A DNA stretch of 64,000 nt from Branchiostoma floridae (taxonomy: Eukaryota; Chordata; Leptocardii; Amphioxiformes; Branchiostomatidae): contig NC_049981.1 in assembly GCF_000003815.2 (NCBI RefSeq), positions 19,484,228-19,548,227 on the forward strand, read 5' to 3'. The notes under the pieces are model-generated. The model worked only from the letters and a program-made list of their open reading frames with translations, was not told the origin of the DNA and searched no databases. Positions 1 to 11,074 of the stretch are shown piece after piece; positions within the stretch are counted from its first letter, which is position 1, and the number at the start of each line of letters is the position of its first letter. The translations under genes were made by a program, and so were the position numbers.

Positions 1-3000
1 ACCAGTATCCAGGGTGAAAATTAGACTGGATTTAATTATGATCACCTACGGTTGTATTCAAAAGGGTTTTGTATCGTCTTTACATGGACATTGACTTGAA
101 TGCATGTGGGTCACTTCGTCCTGGGATTAGAGTCTTCTACCTCTGCTTCCAAAAGAGAAGCCAAACTTAACAGATCTATACATGTAGCCAACAGTAGTAT
201 CTGAACCAGTCTCTTCACGACTTTATTGTTACAATAATGTCAATCACTGTCCTTGTCACATGTATGTTTCCAGAGATCCTGAATCTTAATTGGTTTTCGG
301 GCACGAACTTGCAAATAAACTTCCATCAAAGTCACCTTCTCCACTAGAAAAAACATCTGGATCGTTCAATTGCAAACCACTTGCCAAGTATTGCTCCAAT
401 CCGGTCACATGTTCTTCTTACTAAGACTCGTGCCAGAAGTACGCACCGTCAATCAATAAAAAAAAACTTTCCCATGAATTGAGCTTTTGAACAGAACTAC
501 AAGCAGATTGCTTCTTGCATTGTTTTTTTATACTATAATAAAAGAATTAATACCTTCACTAGAAGGTTTTGTTTTCTGTTGTGTTCGTGTGTGTGTCTGT
601 GTGGGAGCGTGTCTCTGTGCATGTTTGTGCGTGGGCGTCAACACAACAACTGGAGAATTCCTGGGCTAGATGGATTGTATTGATATTCATCAGGCAGGTA
701 GGCCTTGTTTATGGTGTATTGACGCCCGGATTTTATAAGTTGCAGTAAACCCTTTCACACATATATCACATGGAACAGATGGTGCGTCAACAGTATAAAA
801 ACACACGAGCTGTTTTTAATCTCCTAATGCTTACGTTATTGAGGGTGATAACGTTATATCCATTACGCTGCACGTCCTCATCATGTCAGTAAATTACGTC
901 GTTTACATGCTCTTCAGCCTACCGTAAAGGTCACCGCGAGCTTGCGTGTTTCCTCTCCAGACAAGAGTCATACATCACTTTGGGGCTTGGTAATTTCCGC
1001 TCGTCCAAATACTGAAAGACGATAGGGGACGAACAGGTCAACCTAGACATTGATCGGTACCATACTCTTGACTAAGCCGGTAAGATGCGTGCAGGTTTCA
1101 TGTCAAATAAGCCCGGCTATTCGTTATTTTACCACCGACACAGAGCCAGTTATGATCCCTGTGTACGTGTAGCTATGACACGCAAAACATGAGTTTCTTT
1201 GATCTATATGATCCAGGATAAAAGTCTGTCTCATGCACGTCATCTCATTTTAAGATGTATGTAACGTTAATAGGCATCGGTAGAACGTGCAGTCTGATAA
1301 GGAGCTGCGCGGGGACCAACAGTTTTACAAAACGAAGGGGAGAATAGTAGAATTGTAACGCTAACGTTATATTACTTCTTTGGTTAAAAGAACATCATAA
1401 GAATATTTCAATGAGCTTAAGACGTTACCATTATGAAAATTAGTCATATTTGTGTAGCATATCTGTAACGGTATGACCTGTTTGAGCAACTGTTATTAAA
1501 ACGACATTGTTCAGCAAAGCCGTTGCTTTTAACTTGCGCTCGCCAAATTAACACCATTATCATAATTCTAAGAACTTTTGTGATGTCAAAGCAAACCTGG
1601 CATTCACCGCCAAGTGCCTTTTCACTCTACTCAGTCGGTCGGCAGGGTCCAGAATATGAGCCACACTGATTTGGCGACACGATCACAAGGAATACTTCGC
1701 CAGTACCTATACTTGGGAGTTGAGCACAAGCTATCTGAGATAACCAGTAGGTCTTGGATGATGTTTTGGAAAGTTGAGATACTGGAGGTTCATGAAGGTA
1801 CCACGTTCAGCTGGTAACGCAGCCACAGTCAGTAACTGTAATTGGGAATTGAGCATAAGTTATGTACTGCTGCTTTAAGCGTCCTCCCAGAAGGATGTCG
1901 TCACACGAGTTACACGAGCTCATTTGTCATCAGAAATGCAGAATAACAATCATCCACCTTATGGTCAAGATGACACTCTCACTATTGCCATCACCGTTTG
2001 ACAAACGCAAGACTTTTCCCCACAATCTGTACTATCTGTGTCTAATCTATACTATACAGTTTTCTACATTACAGCCAGCTTTGACAGCTGAGTGTATGCA
2101 GACAGTGACATTCCCTATTTCAAGCTATCATCATCTATTGCAGCCGCCCTGCTCAGTAAGATATCATTGTATCGTAAAAGGCACATGGACCGGTGTAATG
2201 GGTTGGTATAAGCCGACGCGGCAGTATGATTGAGAAGATCGGTGTTTAACCTGTTGCTCCGTGAATAACACATCACCTATCGCCGCACCTTGAGAATCAC
2301 TAATGAGCCGTACAGGTACATCCCTCACATACACGGGAGAAGAGCCTGCATTTAGCTATAGGATGAGGGCATTGGAGTGCTTTCATGTATTCTTTGAGTC
2401 CGACAAATTGTGATTTAATATACATACAAGATAGAAATAGTAACAAAATCTGGTATACAAAACCTGGAGCATCGCTAAAGCTGATATTGAGATTTCGTGA
2501 AGACTAGCATTTCTTTGCTGTTGTTTATATGTATAACGTTACAGAAAGGCGGCAAGTGCTGTATAGGACCAAAAATTCGAGGGCAACATGCTACAATACA
2601 TATTAGCTACAATCAGAGAAGGTATTGACGGCTTTGACGCTTATAACTGGCACTGGCTAGAGCCACTCAGACTAGAGTACACACATGCTAACGTTATATA
2701 CTGCTCTGCATTTTCTATCCATAGGTCTCTTTGTTGCGTCACAGGCAGTTGTTTACACCTATGAAACAGGATCGACCGAATGTCCGATGCTTGGTCCTTC
2801 GACTCTATGCATCCATTCTATTTTATTCTATGCCAACACTTGAAAACATCTTAAACTGGCCCAATATAACACTGTTGGGTTCATTTGGCTATATTCATTG
2901 CCTAAAAGATTGCTCCTGGGTAAAATTAATTCCATTCATTATGTCGACGGGCTGTCTCAAAAGATAACTGGATTAACATGGCTTCTGGTATCTCTATTAC

Positions 3001-4260
3001 AATCCGGTGATTTCAGTGTTGTGGATATGGATGCTTTATCATAGAGCTGCCAATCACCTTTGTGTTTATCATCAGATTTCTTACCACCCCACGAGAAAAA
3101 GTAATTACCAAGACTATTGGGAAAGACAATACTCGTCTTGATGAAAAGATATGAGGATTACCGCGAACCGCTCATGGCTTACAGTAGAGCGCTGTTGATG
3201 ATTAGCTTGGGAGAACATCAATCAAGTAGGATTTAGAGGGATTAATGTGGGATTTACTGAAGCTTTGGTATGCCAAGTTGTACTTCAAGTGTTGTCTTAT
3301 ACTGGTGGATTAAGATCTCCTTAAAATGATCCTTAAAAATGCATTGGTCGTTCATTATTAACAATACAACTTATCTCATGCAGTATTAGGTAGAAGGCAT
3401 GGTTCAGGTTTATCTATGTTTATTGCCTTTTAAATTCTCTATTAGAGAAGTAAGTTAAATCTCTATTTTCTAATATTCTAATTGATATTTGGTGTCAGAA
3501 ATCAACCGTTAGCAAAAGGGACGTTAAAGGCTCTGTGGACGAACAAGCAGGATTCTTCATTTTTTTACATTCGTTGTCCGTAGAAAAATACAAAATATTT
3601 ATGGCATATGGATATCAAACAAAATTGTAACCTTATAGTAAAGATAAATTAATCTGCAAGATATGCCGGCGGCATATGCCAGTATCAAGCAGACCAAGCA
3701 GTGTCCAGTTAGTCAACCTCTTTTTTTTGGTGACACTGCTTGGGCGACTTTGATACTGTTTTTTATGTCGCCTGTAAGTCTGCTTACATATTTGATAGCG
3801 TTAAATACGTCAGGACAAGATGAGAGACGAGAGATCCAAAATAGAAGTGAGAAAAAAACAGGGGAAGAGGGATAACAGAATGTAAACAAAAGAGGAAAAT
3901 AGACAGCGCAGCGCCATTATGGTTTACATTCTTCTGTCATCATTTCAGGGCTTCAATGTCAAGGCGGCTTTTAGAAGGATCTCAGTCCTCGTACTGCCCT
4001 CGAGAGATATCAGCTAATGGGTGACATTTTGGATGATAATACACACTGATAGACAGTTAGTCTAGCTTTTAATGATCCCTGAGGATAAATGCCGGCTCGT
4101 GTACCCCTGCAACTCGTTTCTTACATGCATCAACGTCATTTTGTAGACTTAATGCATGTTACAAAAATCTGCATAGTTCATGCTTATCTTTCATACTTAC
4201 CCTTGAGCAAATAGCTATGGACATTCTAGACAGTTTCTGTTGTGGGAAAGTGCCACATTT
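1..4260. other. gene-free stretch, no supported exon
   Basis: I see no open frame with recognisable protein motifs or convincing splice-linked exons. The longest open frame (1862-2233 +) has no domain, no signal peptide and no biased codon use, so I treat it as chance. The stretch contains five copies of the palindrome TAACGTTA (near 849, 1262, 1362, 2534 and 2689) and one TACATGTA near 179. Confidence 0.5.
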
Positions 4261-4373
4261 TCACTCACTCACTCACTCACTCACTCACTCACTCACTCAC
4301 TCACTCACTCACTCACTCACTCACTCACTCACTCACTCACTCACTCACTCACTCACTCACTCACTCACTCACT
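4261..4373. repeat. (TCAC)n microsatellite
   Basis: About 28 uninterrupted copies of the tetranucleotide TCAC/ACTC. The two open frames that run through it translate to Leu-Thr-His-Ser repeats and are artefacts of a repeat without stop codons. Confidence 0.97.
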
Positions 4374-5484
4374 TACAATCTTTTCCTCTGATTCTATTCT
4401 TCAAGTTGTCAAAATTCAAGCCATGATTTTCTCAGAGATCTTTGCTGGCGTCCCATGACGTTACATGGCGAAGATTGGACAGCTTTTGGGGAAGTTAATC
4501 CTGGCTAAATCTCCGGAGCACGACCTTGCCCTGGGTTTAAGCTCCCACAAAAATCGATCGGCACCTTATCAAGAGTTAAGGCTGTCAACGTCCTAAGCAC
4601 CTAAAATTATGAGAACCATTTGGGACTTGTTGGGATTCCCAGCCCGTTCTCTTTTAGCTTTCATCGCATAAACCATAACACAAAGTACAGTATTCTAGTT
4701 TGGAAACTTGTGCATTCCAGTTGATTGGCTTCAGACGTCTCATATCATACAGAGCGCATATTTCCAAGAAGTTTGCAGGGCCCTGTCGTCCATTGCCGGT
4801 TGCATCAATCTGCCAGTCTGGAGGGGTCTTCCTTTGGGGCTGGATCAATATGTCGTAATAATTCATTCTTTCCTTTTGTTTTCAGTAACAATAGCGAAAA
4901 GTATTCACCCATTCATTGCAGAGGATTGTAACTTCATCAAGCATGCTCTGGACAATCTATCACTGACCACAATGCGCATCAGTAATGCGTGTATTCCTCG
5001 TTAGTTCTCCCACTCTCTGTATGGTACGTGAGACAACGTCTGCCAAATTACATCCTTTCATTGCATTGACTGCTTTTAGAGAAGGATTAGATGATTAGAT
5101 GTACTCAGTTGCGTGGGCGTTGATAGAGCAACCATAGATAAAATTTCCTGCAAATATTTAATTAGTCACTAGGGGTAAAGCACATTATTACGTTGTATAA
5201 AGGCATACTATTTTGTATTCTTATAATGGTCGGAATCTGGGCGTCGAAGGGAGGGTCAGCATGCTAATGATGGTGTTGATTATCTTCGCCAAGAAGATTA
5301 TGTTTTCTGTATCGTTACATGGGTCTGTATCTCATGGACTTTCTTGGGCAAAACAATATCACAGTAAAAAACAGATTTTAGCAGCTAGATGGCACAGAAT
5401 ATTAGTAGTGATCACATACTTATTTACTGGGTCATCCAACTGCTCCGCGATTTCCAAACTCGTTCGGCTCAGCCTCGTATACAG
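4374..5484. other. gene-free stretch
   Basis: Unique-looking AT-rich sequence. The short open frames overlap on both strands (for example 4708-5004 + and 4654-4866 -) and show no family motif. I find no supported feature. Confidence 0.4.
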
Positions 5485-5670
5485 GAATGTCTCTGTCGCT
5501 TAACTGGTAACAGCCTCAGAGGTGAGCTCCTGGTTCCAATCGTTTGGTAACAGGTAGACACTGGTAAATCCTGGGTAGGGAATCTCCGTTTGGGGCTGCG
5601 ATCGTGTTTCGGAAGGGACGTAAGATAGGGGTACCGGTGTTCGAGGAGATACAGTAGAAGTCGGGTATAC
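5485..5670 (+). repeat. tRNA-derived SINE-like copy
   Basis: A box-A-like stretch (CGCTTAACTGGTAACAG, 5497-5513) is followed by a box-B-like GGTTCCAATC (5532-5541), the internal RNA polymerase III promoter layout of a tRNA. About 70 bases downstream is a CGGAAGGGACGTAAG block with counterparts in the copies at 22.7 kb and, more diverged, 25.4 kb. A further block near 5750-5790 (TGCCACTAGGCACTACAA) recurs at 63.42 kb and may be its tail. Inference: an old SINE copy, not a working tRNA gene. Confidence 0.5.
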
Positions 5671-5679
5671 ATGTACCTT

Positions 5680-7520
5680 GAAAACAATAAAGGGGAAGGG
5701 CTAGCACACCCGCCCTACAATAATACACGCTGCAATTGAAACATGAAGAAAACTTGCTGCCCGGCGCCCTATATGCCACTAGGCACTACAAGGCTCCGAA
5801 CGAGACAAGGATCTCAACGAGCATGGCAACAATCGAGATTCATGTGCAGTTGGTCCCGACACACAACACTTACTTCGGTTGTGAAAGATCCCGGATGGCT
5901 CAAAAAGGCCGCTGATCTCAGTTATGAAACACGCAGAGACTGTGTGCAATTTTGTCCCGATGTCCAAAGTAATTACATGTATCTTATATAAGAAGCTCAA
6001 TTTTTACCCATTATGAAAGCCAGGCTAATGCAGAATTGGCGGCGGATGAATATTTTTGTCCCAAAGGAACGACATGAAGCTCTCCAGACATCCCTTCATT
6101 GTTAGAGTGCAAAAAGAGGAGACGCGCGGACAATTTAAGTGAGATTCTTCCAAGCTGCTGTCGCGGAGAGATGAATGAAATCAACTGATTGCAGATTGCA
6201 GTAAGAACGTTGGGAATTTTGAAAGCCTGCCTTGGGATAATCATACAGCCGACTAATCAGAAAGGACAATGCGCTTCCTGTGTGCTATCTTCCAACGGTC
6301 AGGCTGTCAACCCTGCAAGCAGAAGTGGCTATGGGTAATCCAATCTGAGCGTTATGGCGTGGGAAGAATACTGTGATGTCCAAACATCAACGATCAACGT
6401 GCATCCGTCTGATCGTCTTTAAAGTGATGTTGATTTCTGAAATACCTGTACGTAGGCTAAGTCATGTGCATACATCCATATATATGTTTGTTTGTATGTT
6501 ACGATGTAACGAACCTTAGGAAATTCACAGTACTTTTAATGTTTTTTGTTTTTGTTTGAAGTAGTCATCCTCCACTGAGGTGAAGCATGGTGCTAGTGGT
6601 AGTGCGGCTTCACCACGGCTCGTGTTTTTGTCCAAGCACACCGGGTCATCAGCCCTGCTCAACAAGTGTGTTGGGTACTTGCGTGCAGAGGTTTGACGCC
6701 TAACGCCTACAGCTCCCTCATACACGGACCACTGGCTTAGCTTCCTCCTCCGATAGAACGCATCGACAGTTGAGTCCAGAACGGGTGATGTACAAACTGC
6801 TCGAATAGTTGCCCCACACTCATAGAATTGTATAAACTCATCTAACCTAAGATAGACATCACATTCTCTGCGTACAATGGAAGAGAAGGCGAGGTAAAAA
6901 TCATTTCATCACAACAAGTTCGACAACTTCAGACTTGAGAACTGAACCAAACGTCACATGAGAAAACACATATTCACTGAAGCTTTTAACGAATTATTTA
7001 ACTCTTATAAACCCTGCTCTTCAAACGATTTATAGACCTTCGATGTGCCCTCCTCTTCCTGCCACTTGCTCACTTTAGTCTTGTACGAACTCGCCTGTCT
7101 ATATTTTAAAGTGCACGCAGCGCCACCCTGTATGTAGCGGGACCCCCGTATCCATTAACGGCTACTGCACATTGATGCTATGGGCGTCAGTGGGAGAGAG
7201 CAATAATGGTAGGGTAAAATAGTTTCCAAGATCTAGTGGCCTCCAGGGGGTAACTTTAATAGTAGTAAAATTGCTCAGGGTCAAATAAGTTTCTTCAATT
7301 AAGACCCGGTGCCGCCCAGTTGGTATCAGAGAGAGTACACCATCCCACACTTGGGCACAGTTCAAATGGCTGAAGATCTGATAACGAACTGTACGGTGAG
7401 TTATGCATTATGATCATACAACTTGCTGGCATATGGTTTATAACTATAGCGTGTGAAATTTATTACACATGTCCTTGGGAAATAGCGGTTATCATAGCAA
7501 GTACTGTAGTACGAGGATGC
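5680..7520. other. gene-free stretch
   Basis: Short overlapping open frames on both strands, none with a recognisable motif. The block near 5750-5790 matches one in the BICC1 intron near 63.4 kb, so at least part is interspersed repeat. No gene is supported. Confidence 0.4.
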
Positions 7521-7522
7521 TA

Positions 7523-8082
7523 CGAGGGGCGTTCAATAAGTAATAACTGACTCATTTCCCATAGCAGGAGATTAATGAAACTTGGCACAGTTATTAGTCT
7601 TTCTCTTCATAGGAACCACCAAGAGTTATACATTTCTCCCATCGTTTGATGCAGCGCTGGACACCGTTTTTGTAAGACACCCCAGGTTGGTCCTCCAACA
7701 GATGCCTCGTCAATGGCAGAAGAGGAACGACCGGGTCTGGGAGCTGTTTCCACAGACTTCCGGCCATGTTTGAATTCAGGATGCCAGCGTTTTACAAGGT
7801 CATATGATGGGGCATCATCACCATAAGTTTCTTTCATTTCATCAAAAGTCTCCTTTGGTGTGCGTCCTTTCAAATACAAAAATCGGATCACTGCGCGACA
7901 TTCAACTGGCTCCATTTCACACCTAACTCAGTTCAAACACCAGTAAATCAGAAAGCACAAATAGTTCAGAGCTCTTTTTTGCAACATAAACTATAGAGAT
8001 ATGAATCATTACACATGCAAAATTTCTTTTAGATCAGACAACTGGAAGTGGGTCAGAGTTATTACTTATTGAACGCCCCTCG
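7523..8082 (-). mobile_element. internally deleted mariner-type transposon, 560 bp
   Basis: The ends are inverted copies beginning CGAGGGGCGTTCAATAAGTA, followed by TAATAACT on both sides, and each end is flanked by TA (7521-7522 and 8083-8084), the target duplication of the Tc1/mariner superfamily. A full mariner is about 1.3 kb, so more than half of the interior is missing. The remaining minus-strand open frame keeps the N-terminal DNA-binding region of the transposase and a short C-terminal piece; the catalytic DDD region is absent. It cannot transpose itself but could be mobilised by a relative. Confidence 0.85.
7607..7915 (-). pseudogene. mariner transposase remnant: HTH half fused to a short C-terminal piece
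   Basis: An open frame of 102 codons starts with MEPVECRAVIRFLYLKG, typical of the first helix-turn-helix of mariner transposases, followed by DLVKRWHPEFKHGRKSVE and the RPGR stretch of the paired-like DNA-binding domain (about residues 1-70). After residue 70 it jumps to a segment containing GVLQKRCPALHQTMGEMY, which looks like transposase C-terminus, so the catalytic core was removed by an internal deletion. The open frame is intact from ATG to stop, so a DNA-binding fragment could still be made. It may just be a young deletion derivative. Confidence 0.75.
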
Positions 8083-8555
8083 TATATCTGCAAGATGCGA
8101 TGGCCGGCCCGAGGCAAGTTACCACAAAAGGGAACATACATGCTTTTCGATTTTCCAGCAAGTAATTGCAACTGAATCCAATTTCCTGAATCTACCCTCT
8201 TTGCGCCTGGTTGGCCTTACTTCACACAGCGTTTACTGAGTGAAAATAACTGAGCACGAATCCTGTGGTGATTAACTCCCCATCAGATCGCACGTTCACT
8301 TCCGACATCTCCAGACTGCAATACCTCCTCAGAGATCGGCGGCTTTACAGTCACATATGTGAGTAGGACCGACAGGAACTCCGCCTCAAGGGCACCACGA
8401 GGGGAAAGTAGAACCGCCGCCATAGATATCTTCCTTGTCTAAGGAATCTTGTCTGTTGAAAAGGAAATGTTAATTTCGTCATCTGCAGATACACACTTAA
8501 GTCTTCGGTGCCAAGTAACTTTATGTATCAATGTACATGTATGAATATAACGTTA
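8083..8555. other. gene-free stretch
   Basis: No supported exon. It ends in one TACATGTA (8534-8541) and one TAACGTTA (about 8548) directly before a (TA)n run. Confidence 0.4.
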
Positions 8556-8566
8556 TGTATATATAT

Positions 8567-8607
<41 letters not shown>

Positions 8608-8908
8608 TGTGTGATTGTGTGTGTGTGTATGTATGCGTGTGTGTATGTTTGAATGTGCATTTGTGCTTACAAGTGTGTGTGTGTGTAAATGTGTGTGTGT
8701 ATGTTGTATGTGCTTTTGTGATTGTGTGTGTGTGTGTGTAAATGTGTGTGTGTATGTTTGAATGTGCTTTTGTGATTGTGTGTGTGTGTGTGTAAATGTG
8801 TGTGTGTATGTTTGAATGTGCTTTTGTGATTGTGTGTGTGTGTGTGTAAATGTGTGTGTGTATGTTTGAATGTACATTTGTGATTGTGTGTGTGTGTGTG
8901 CGCGCGCG
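8556..8908. repeat. (TA)n plus TG-rich minisatellite with 54-bp period
   Basis: A short (TA)n tract is followed by TG-rich DNA in which the block TGCTTTTGTGATTG recurs at about 8711, 8765 and 8819, with a variant at 8873: a spacing of exactly 54 bases. The 54-bp unit is a multiple of three, which explains the long open frames on both strands. These are not genes. Confidence 0.9.
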
Positions 8909-9144
8909 TCTATTTACGTTTTCGTTACATACTATACATTAAATTGCAAAATGCCATCCTTTTCAGTTGATGGAAAGAGCCACATTGAATCCACGTGCTG
9001 TAAAAGCGCAATAGATTGTAGGATTACAATCTTAAAGCAACGAGCACCTAGTGATAGATAAACTGCAGTGAGATACATCTGCAATCATCACGGCAAGAAA
9101 TTGGAGGGAAGGTAGAAATATAGCGACGGAGCTCATGAATCTCT

Positions 9145-9158
9145 GTCACCATGGTAAC
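9145..9158 (+). promoter_or_regulatory. X-box-like RFX site
   Basis: GTCACCATGGTAAC fits the RFX consensus GTNRCC-N(0-3)-RGYAAC with a 2-bp spacer. A second copy sharing CACCATGGTAAC lies at 9178-9189. RFX proteins drive ciliary genes through such sites in animals (established). Whether this site works, and for which gene, is unknown; the nearest possible start codon is 127 bases downstream at 9285. Confidence 0.35.
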
Positions 9159-9284
9159 CTGTCATAACAGCTTCAAGCACCATGGTAACAGAAAGTTCTT
9201 GGTCCAGAAATAATTGGATCATGTTAGCACACATGCATAATTCAACAGGATTCGGGTGCAGTTTACGTAGTTTATAGAGGCTCC

Positions 9285-9377
9285 ATGGCCAACTCTAGCA
9301 TCTACCAGGCCTTCCTGCGCGAGTACGGGGGTTGTAGAATTCGGTGGAAAAAAATCGGGAAATTAAGCAAGGGGTAG
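9285..9377 (+). CDS. short open frame, possible N-terminal exon (doubtful)
   Basis: ATG GCC in a reasonable start context opens 30 codons beginning MANSSIYQAFLREYGG, with an N-glycosylation sequon (NSS). The first 16 codons are GC-rich at third positions, like the GPCR exons downstream; the rest is A-rich and looks non-coding. A GT follows the GC-rich part, but GTTGTA is a poor donor. It could be the first exon of the receptor at 10,969, whose start is missing, or chance. Confidence 0.18.
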   Translation: MANSSIYQAFLREYGGCRIRWKKIGKLSKG

Positions 9378-9532
9378 AGTTAATGTTCCCCCTCCGGTCG
9401 GCCAAACTTTCCAGTAGAAAAACTCCCCTAACAAATTATCATAATATCCAGTGTAGTCAGCCTGGTGGAGACTGAGCCAACACTGCGTTCTCGGGGCTTG
9501 GTCAGAGGAAGGACTGACAGCAGCATGACTTG

Positions 9533-9695
9533 GGCTTAGGTCACATTCCCAAAGCGGGGCCCGGCCTGGATGCTTAGGAAAAGAAAAATCAAACTGTATA
9601 CCTAGAAGTATACACAGATCATTGCCATGAATCTTATTCTTTTCGCTCCCGAAAGCTGCCCGGCCGGGCCCAGGTTTGGAAATGTGACCTAAGCC
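9533..9695. mobile_element. small MITE with GC-rich inverted ends
   Basis: The left end GGCTTAGGTCACATT (9533 on) is repeated in reverse complement at the right end (up to 9695). Each arm continues into a GGGCCCGGC block. The element is about 163 bp with no coding capacity. A diverged relative lies near 35,371-35,562. I could not define a target duplication. Confidence 0.6.
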
Positions 9696-10126
9696 TTAGT
9701 CAGGTTATTGTACAAGGCAAGCTAACAGCAGCTCTACAGACGTGGAATATGATGACTATTTTCAATCTAATGTCAATCTTTTCACCCCATTTACGTCTCA
9801 AAGAAGATGTTTTCCAATTTGACGACATATAATCTCTTCCCTCCCCTCTATTATCGTTCAATTTCACGGCGGCCCAAAGTTTGATGAGTTTGGGCAGTCT
9901 GGCACAAAACTGATATTAAGATCCACACAGTTTTTCCGAACCATATAAAGTTGGCAGGAACATGCTATTGATAGCTAAATCGAATTCAAAATCCAATTCT
10001 TTCTTTATTTCTTTGCCACTTCGCTTGTAAACGTCGATAACAATTGAAACGTAGTATTTCGGGTTACATAGCAGTCACTCAACTGTGTTCAGCGTGTAGC
10101 GTACAGTCGTAGCGTGTAACAGCAGC

Positions 10127-10305
10127 GTGGAGCTACGGCGTGAAGCTGCAGCATGTAACCACAGCGTGTAACCGCAGCATGTAACCGCAGCGTTTAACCG
10201 CAGCGTGTAACCGCAGCGTGTAACCGCAGCGTGTAACCGCAGCGTGTAACCACAGCGTAAGGCCGCATCATGTAAACGCAACGTGTAGCCGCAGCGACAG
10301 GCCGC
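10127..10305. repeat. 13-bp minisatellite running into an assembly gap
   Basis: Units of the form GCAGCGTGTAACC repeat about 13 times with point changes and stop at the run of N, so the gap is probably a collapsed or unreadable part of the same array. Confidence 0.9.
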
Positions 10306-10719
10306 NNNNNNNNNNNNNNNNNNNNNNNNNNNNNNNNNNNNNNNNNNNNNNNNNNNNNNNNNNNNNNNNNNNNNNNNNNNNNNNNNNNNNNNNNNNNNNN
10401 NNNNNNNNNNNNNNNNNNNNNNNNNNNNNNNNNNNNNNNNNNNNNNNNNNNNNNNNNNNNNNNNNNNNNNNNNNNNNNNNNNNNNNNNNNNNNNNNNNNN
10501 NNNNNNNNNNNNNNNNNNNNNNNNNNNNNNNNNNNNNNNNNNNNNNNNNNNNNNNNNNNNNNNNNNNNNNNNNNNNNNNNNNNNNNNNNNNNNNNNNNNN
10601 NNNNNNNNNNNNNNNNNNNNNNNNNNNNNNNNNNNNNNNNNNNNNNNNNNNNNNNNNNNNNNNNNNNNNNNNNNNNNNNNNNNNNNNNNNNNNNNNNNNN
10701 NNNNNNNNNNNNNNNNNNN
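10306..10719. other. assembly gap, 414 N
   Basis: Unsequenced. It sits about 250 bases before the first recognised exon of the upstream receptor, so missing exons for TM1-TM3 could lie here, although the flanking minisatellite suggests repeat sequence. Confidence 0.95.
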
Positions 10720-10968
10720 AGAGAGAGCGTGTGTGGGGATGAGAGAGCGTACTATGTATATATGCATAGAGAGAGCAGACCAGGTGAAAACTGCAAAATG
10801 TACCTATAGCTATCTAGAATCACATGCAATTAAAGGAGTGAAGACTCTTATTGAACATTTTTTTACAACCTGATTAAGCACATGCCACAGCAAAGACAAA
10901 ACATTCACTAAAGCCTCTTTTCCTCGGGGAACTCCTTTAATTCTGTTCTCTTTCCTTTCACATTTCAG

Positions 10969-11074
10969 ATACTTTGCGGTCGTCCGAGTGCCGAAAGGAA
11001 AGATCAACGGAAAGCAGGCCACAATCATCATCTCACTCATCTGGATCCTGTCTGTGGGTGTGTCTGTGCCACAG
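10969..11074 (+). CDS. upstream receptor, TM4 exon
   Basis: The exon is 106 nt, preceded by a pyrimidine-rich tract ending TTTCAG and followed by the donor GTAGGT. It starts with the last base of a split codon and ends in phase 0 after PQ. Size and phase equal those of the exon at 37,810-37,915. Confidence 0.85.

Larger units (their letters stand above)
8910..9530. other. gap between repeats with X-box motifs and a 30-codon open frame
   Basis: The stretch has an RFX-type X-box (9145-9158) and a short GC-biased open frame (9285-9377), both described separately. A CCTGGTGGAG motif near 9470 resembles the head of the SINE-like repeats seen elsewhere in the window. Nothing else is recognisable. 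Confidence 0.35.

Noticed and set aside
4217-4458. Two overlapping open frames with Leu-Thr-His-Ser repeats
   Set aside because: They are the translation of the (TCAC)n microsatellite, which lacks stops in several frames.
8508-8877. Cys/Val-rich and Thr-His-rich open frames on both strands
   Set aside because: Produced by TG/CA repeats with a period divisible by three; no start context or homology.
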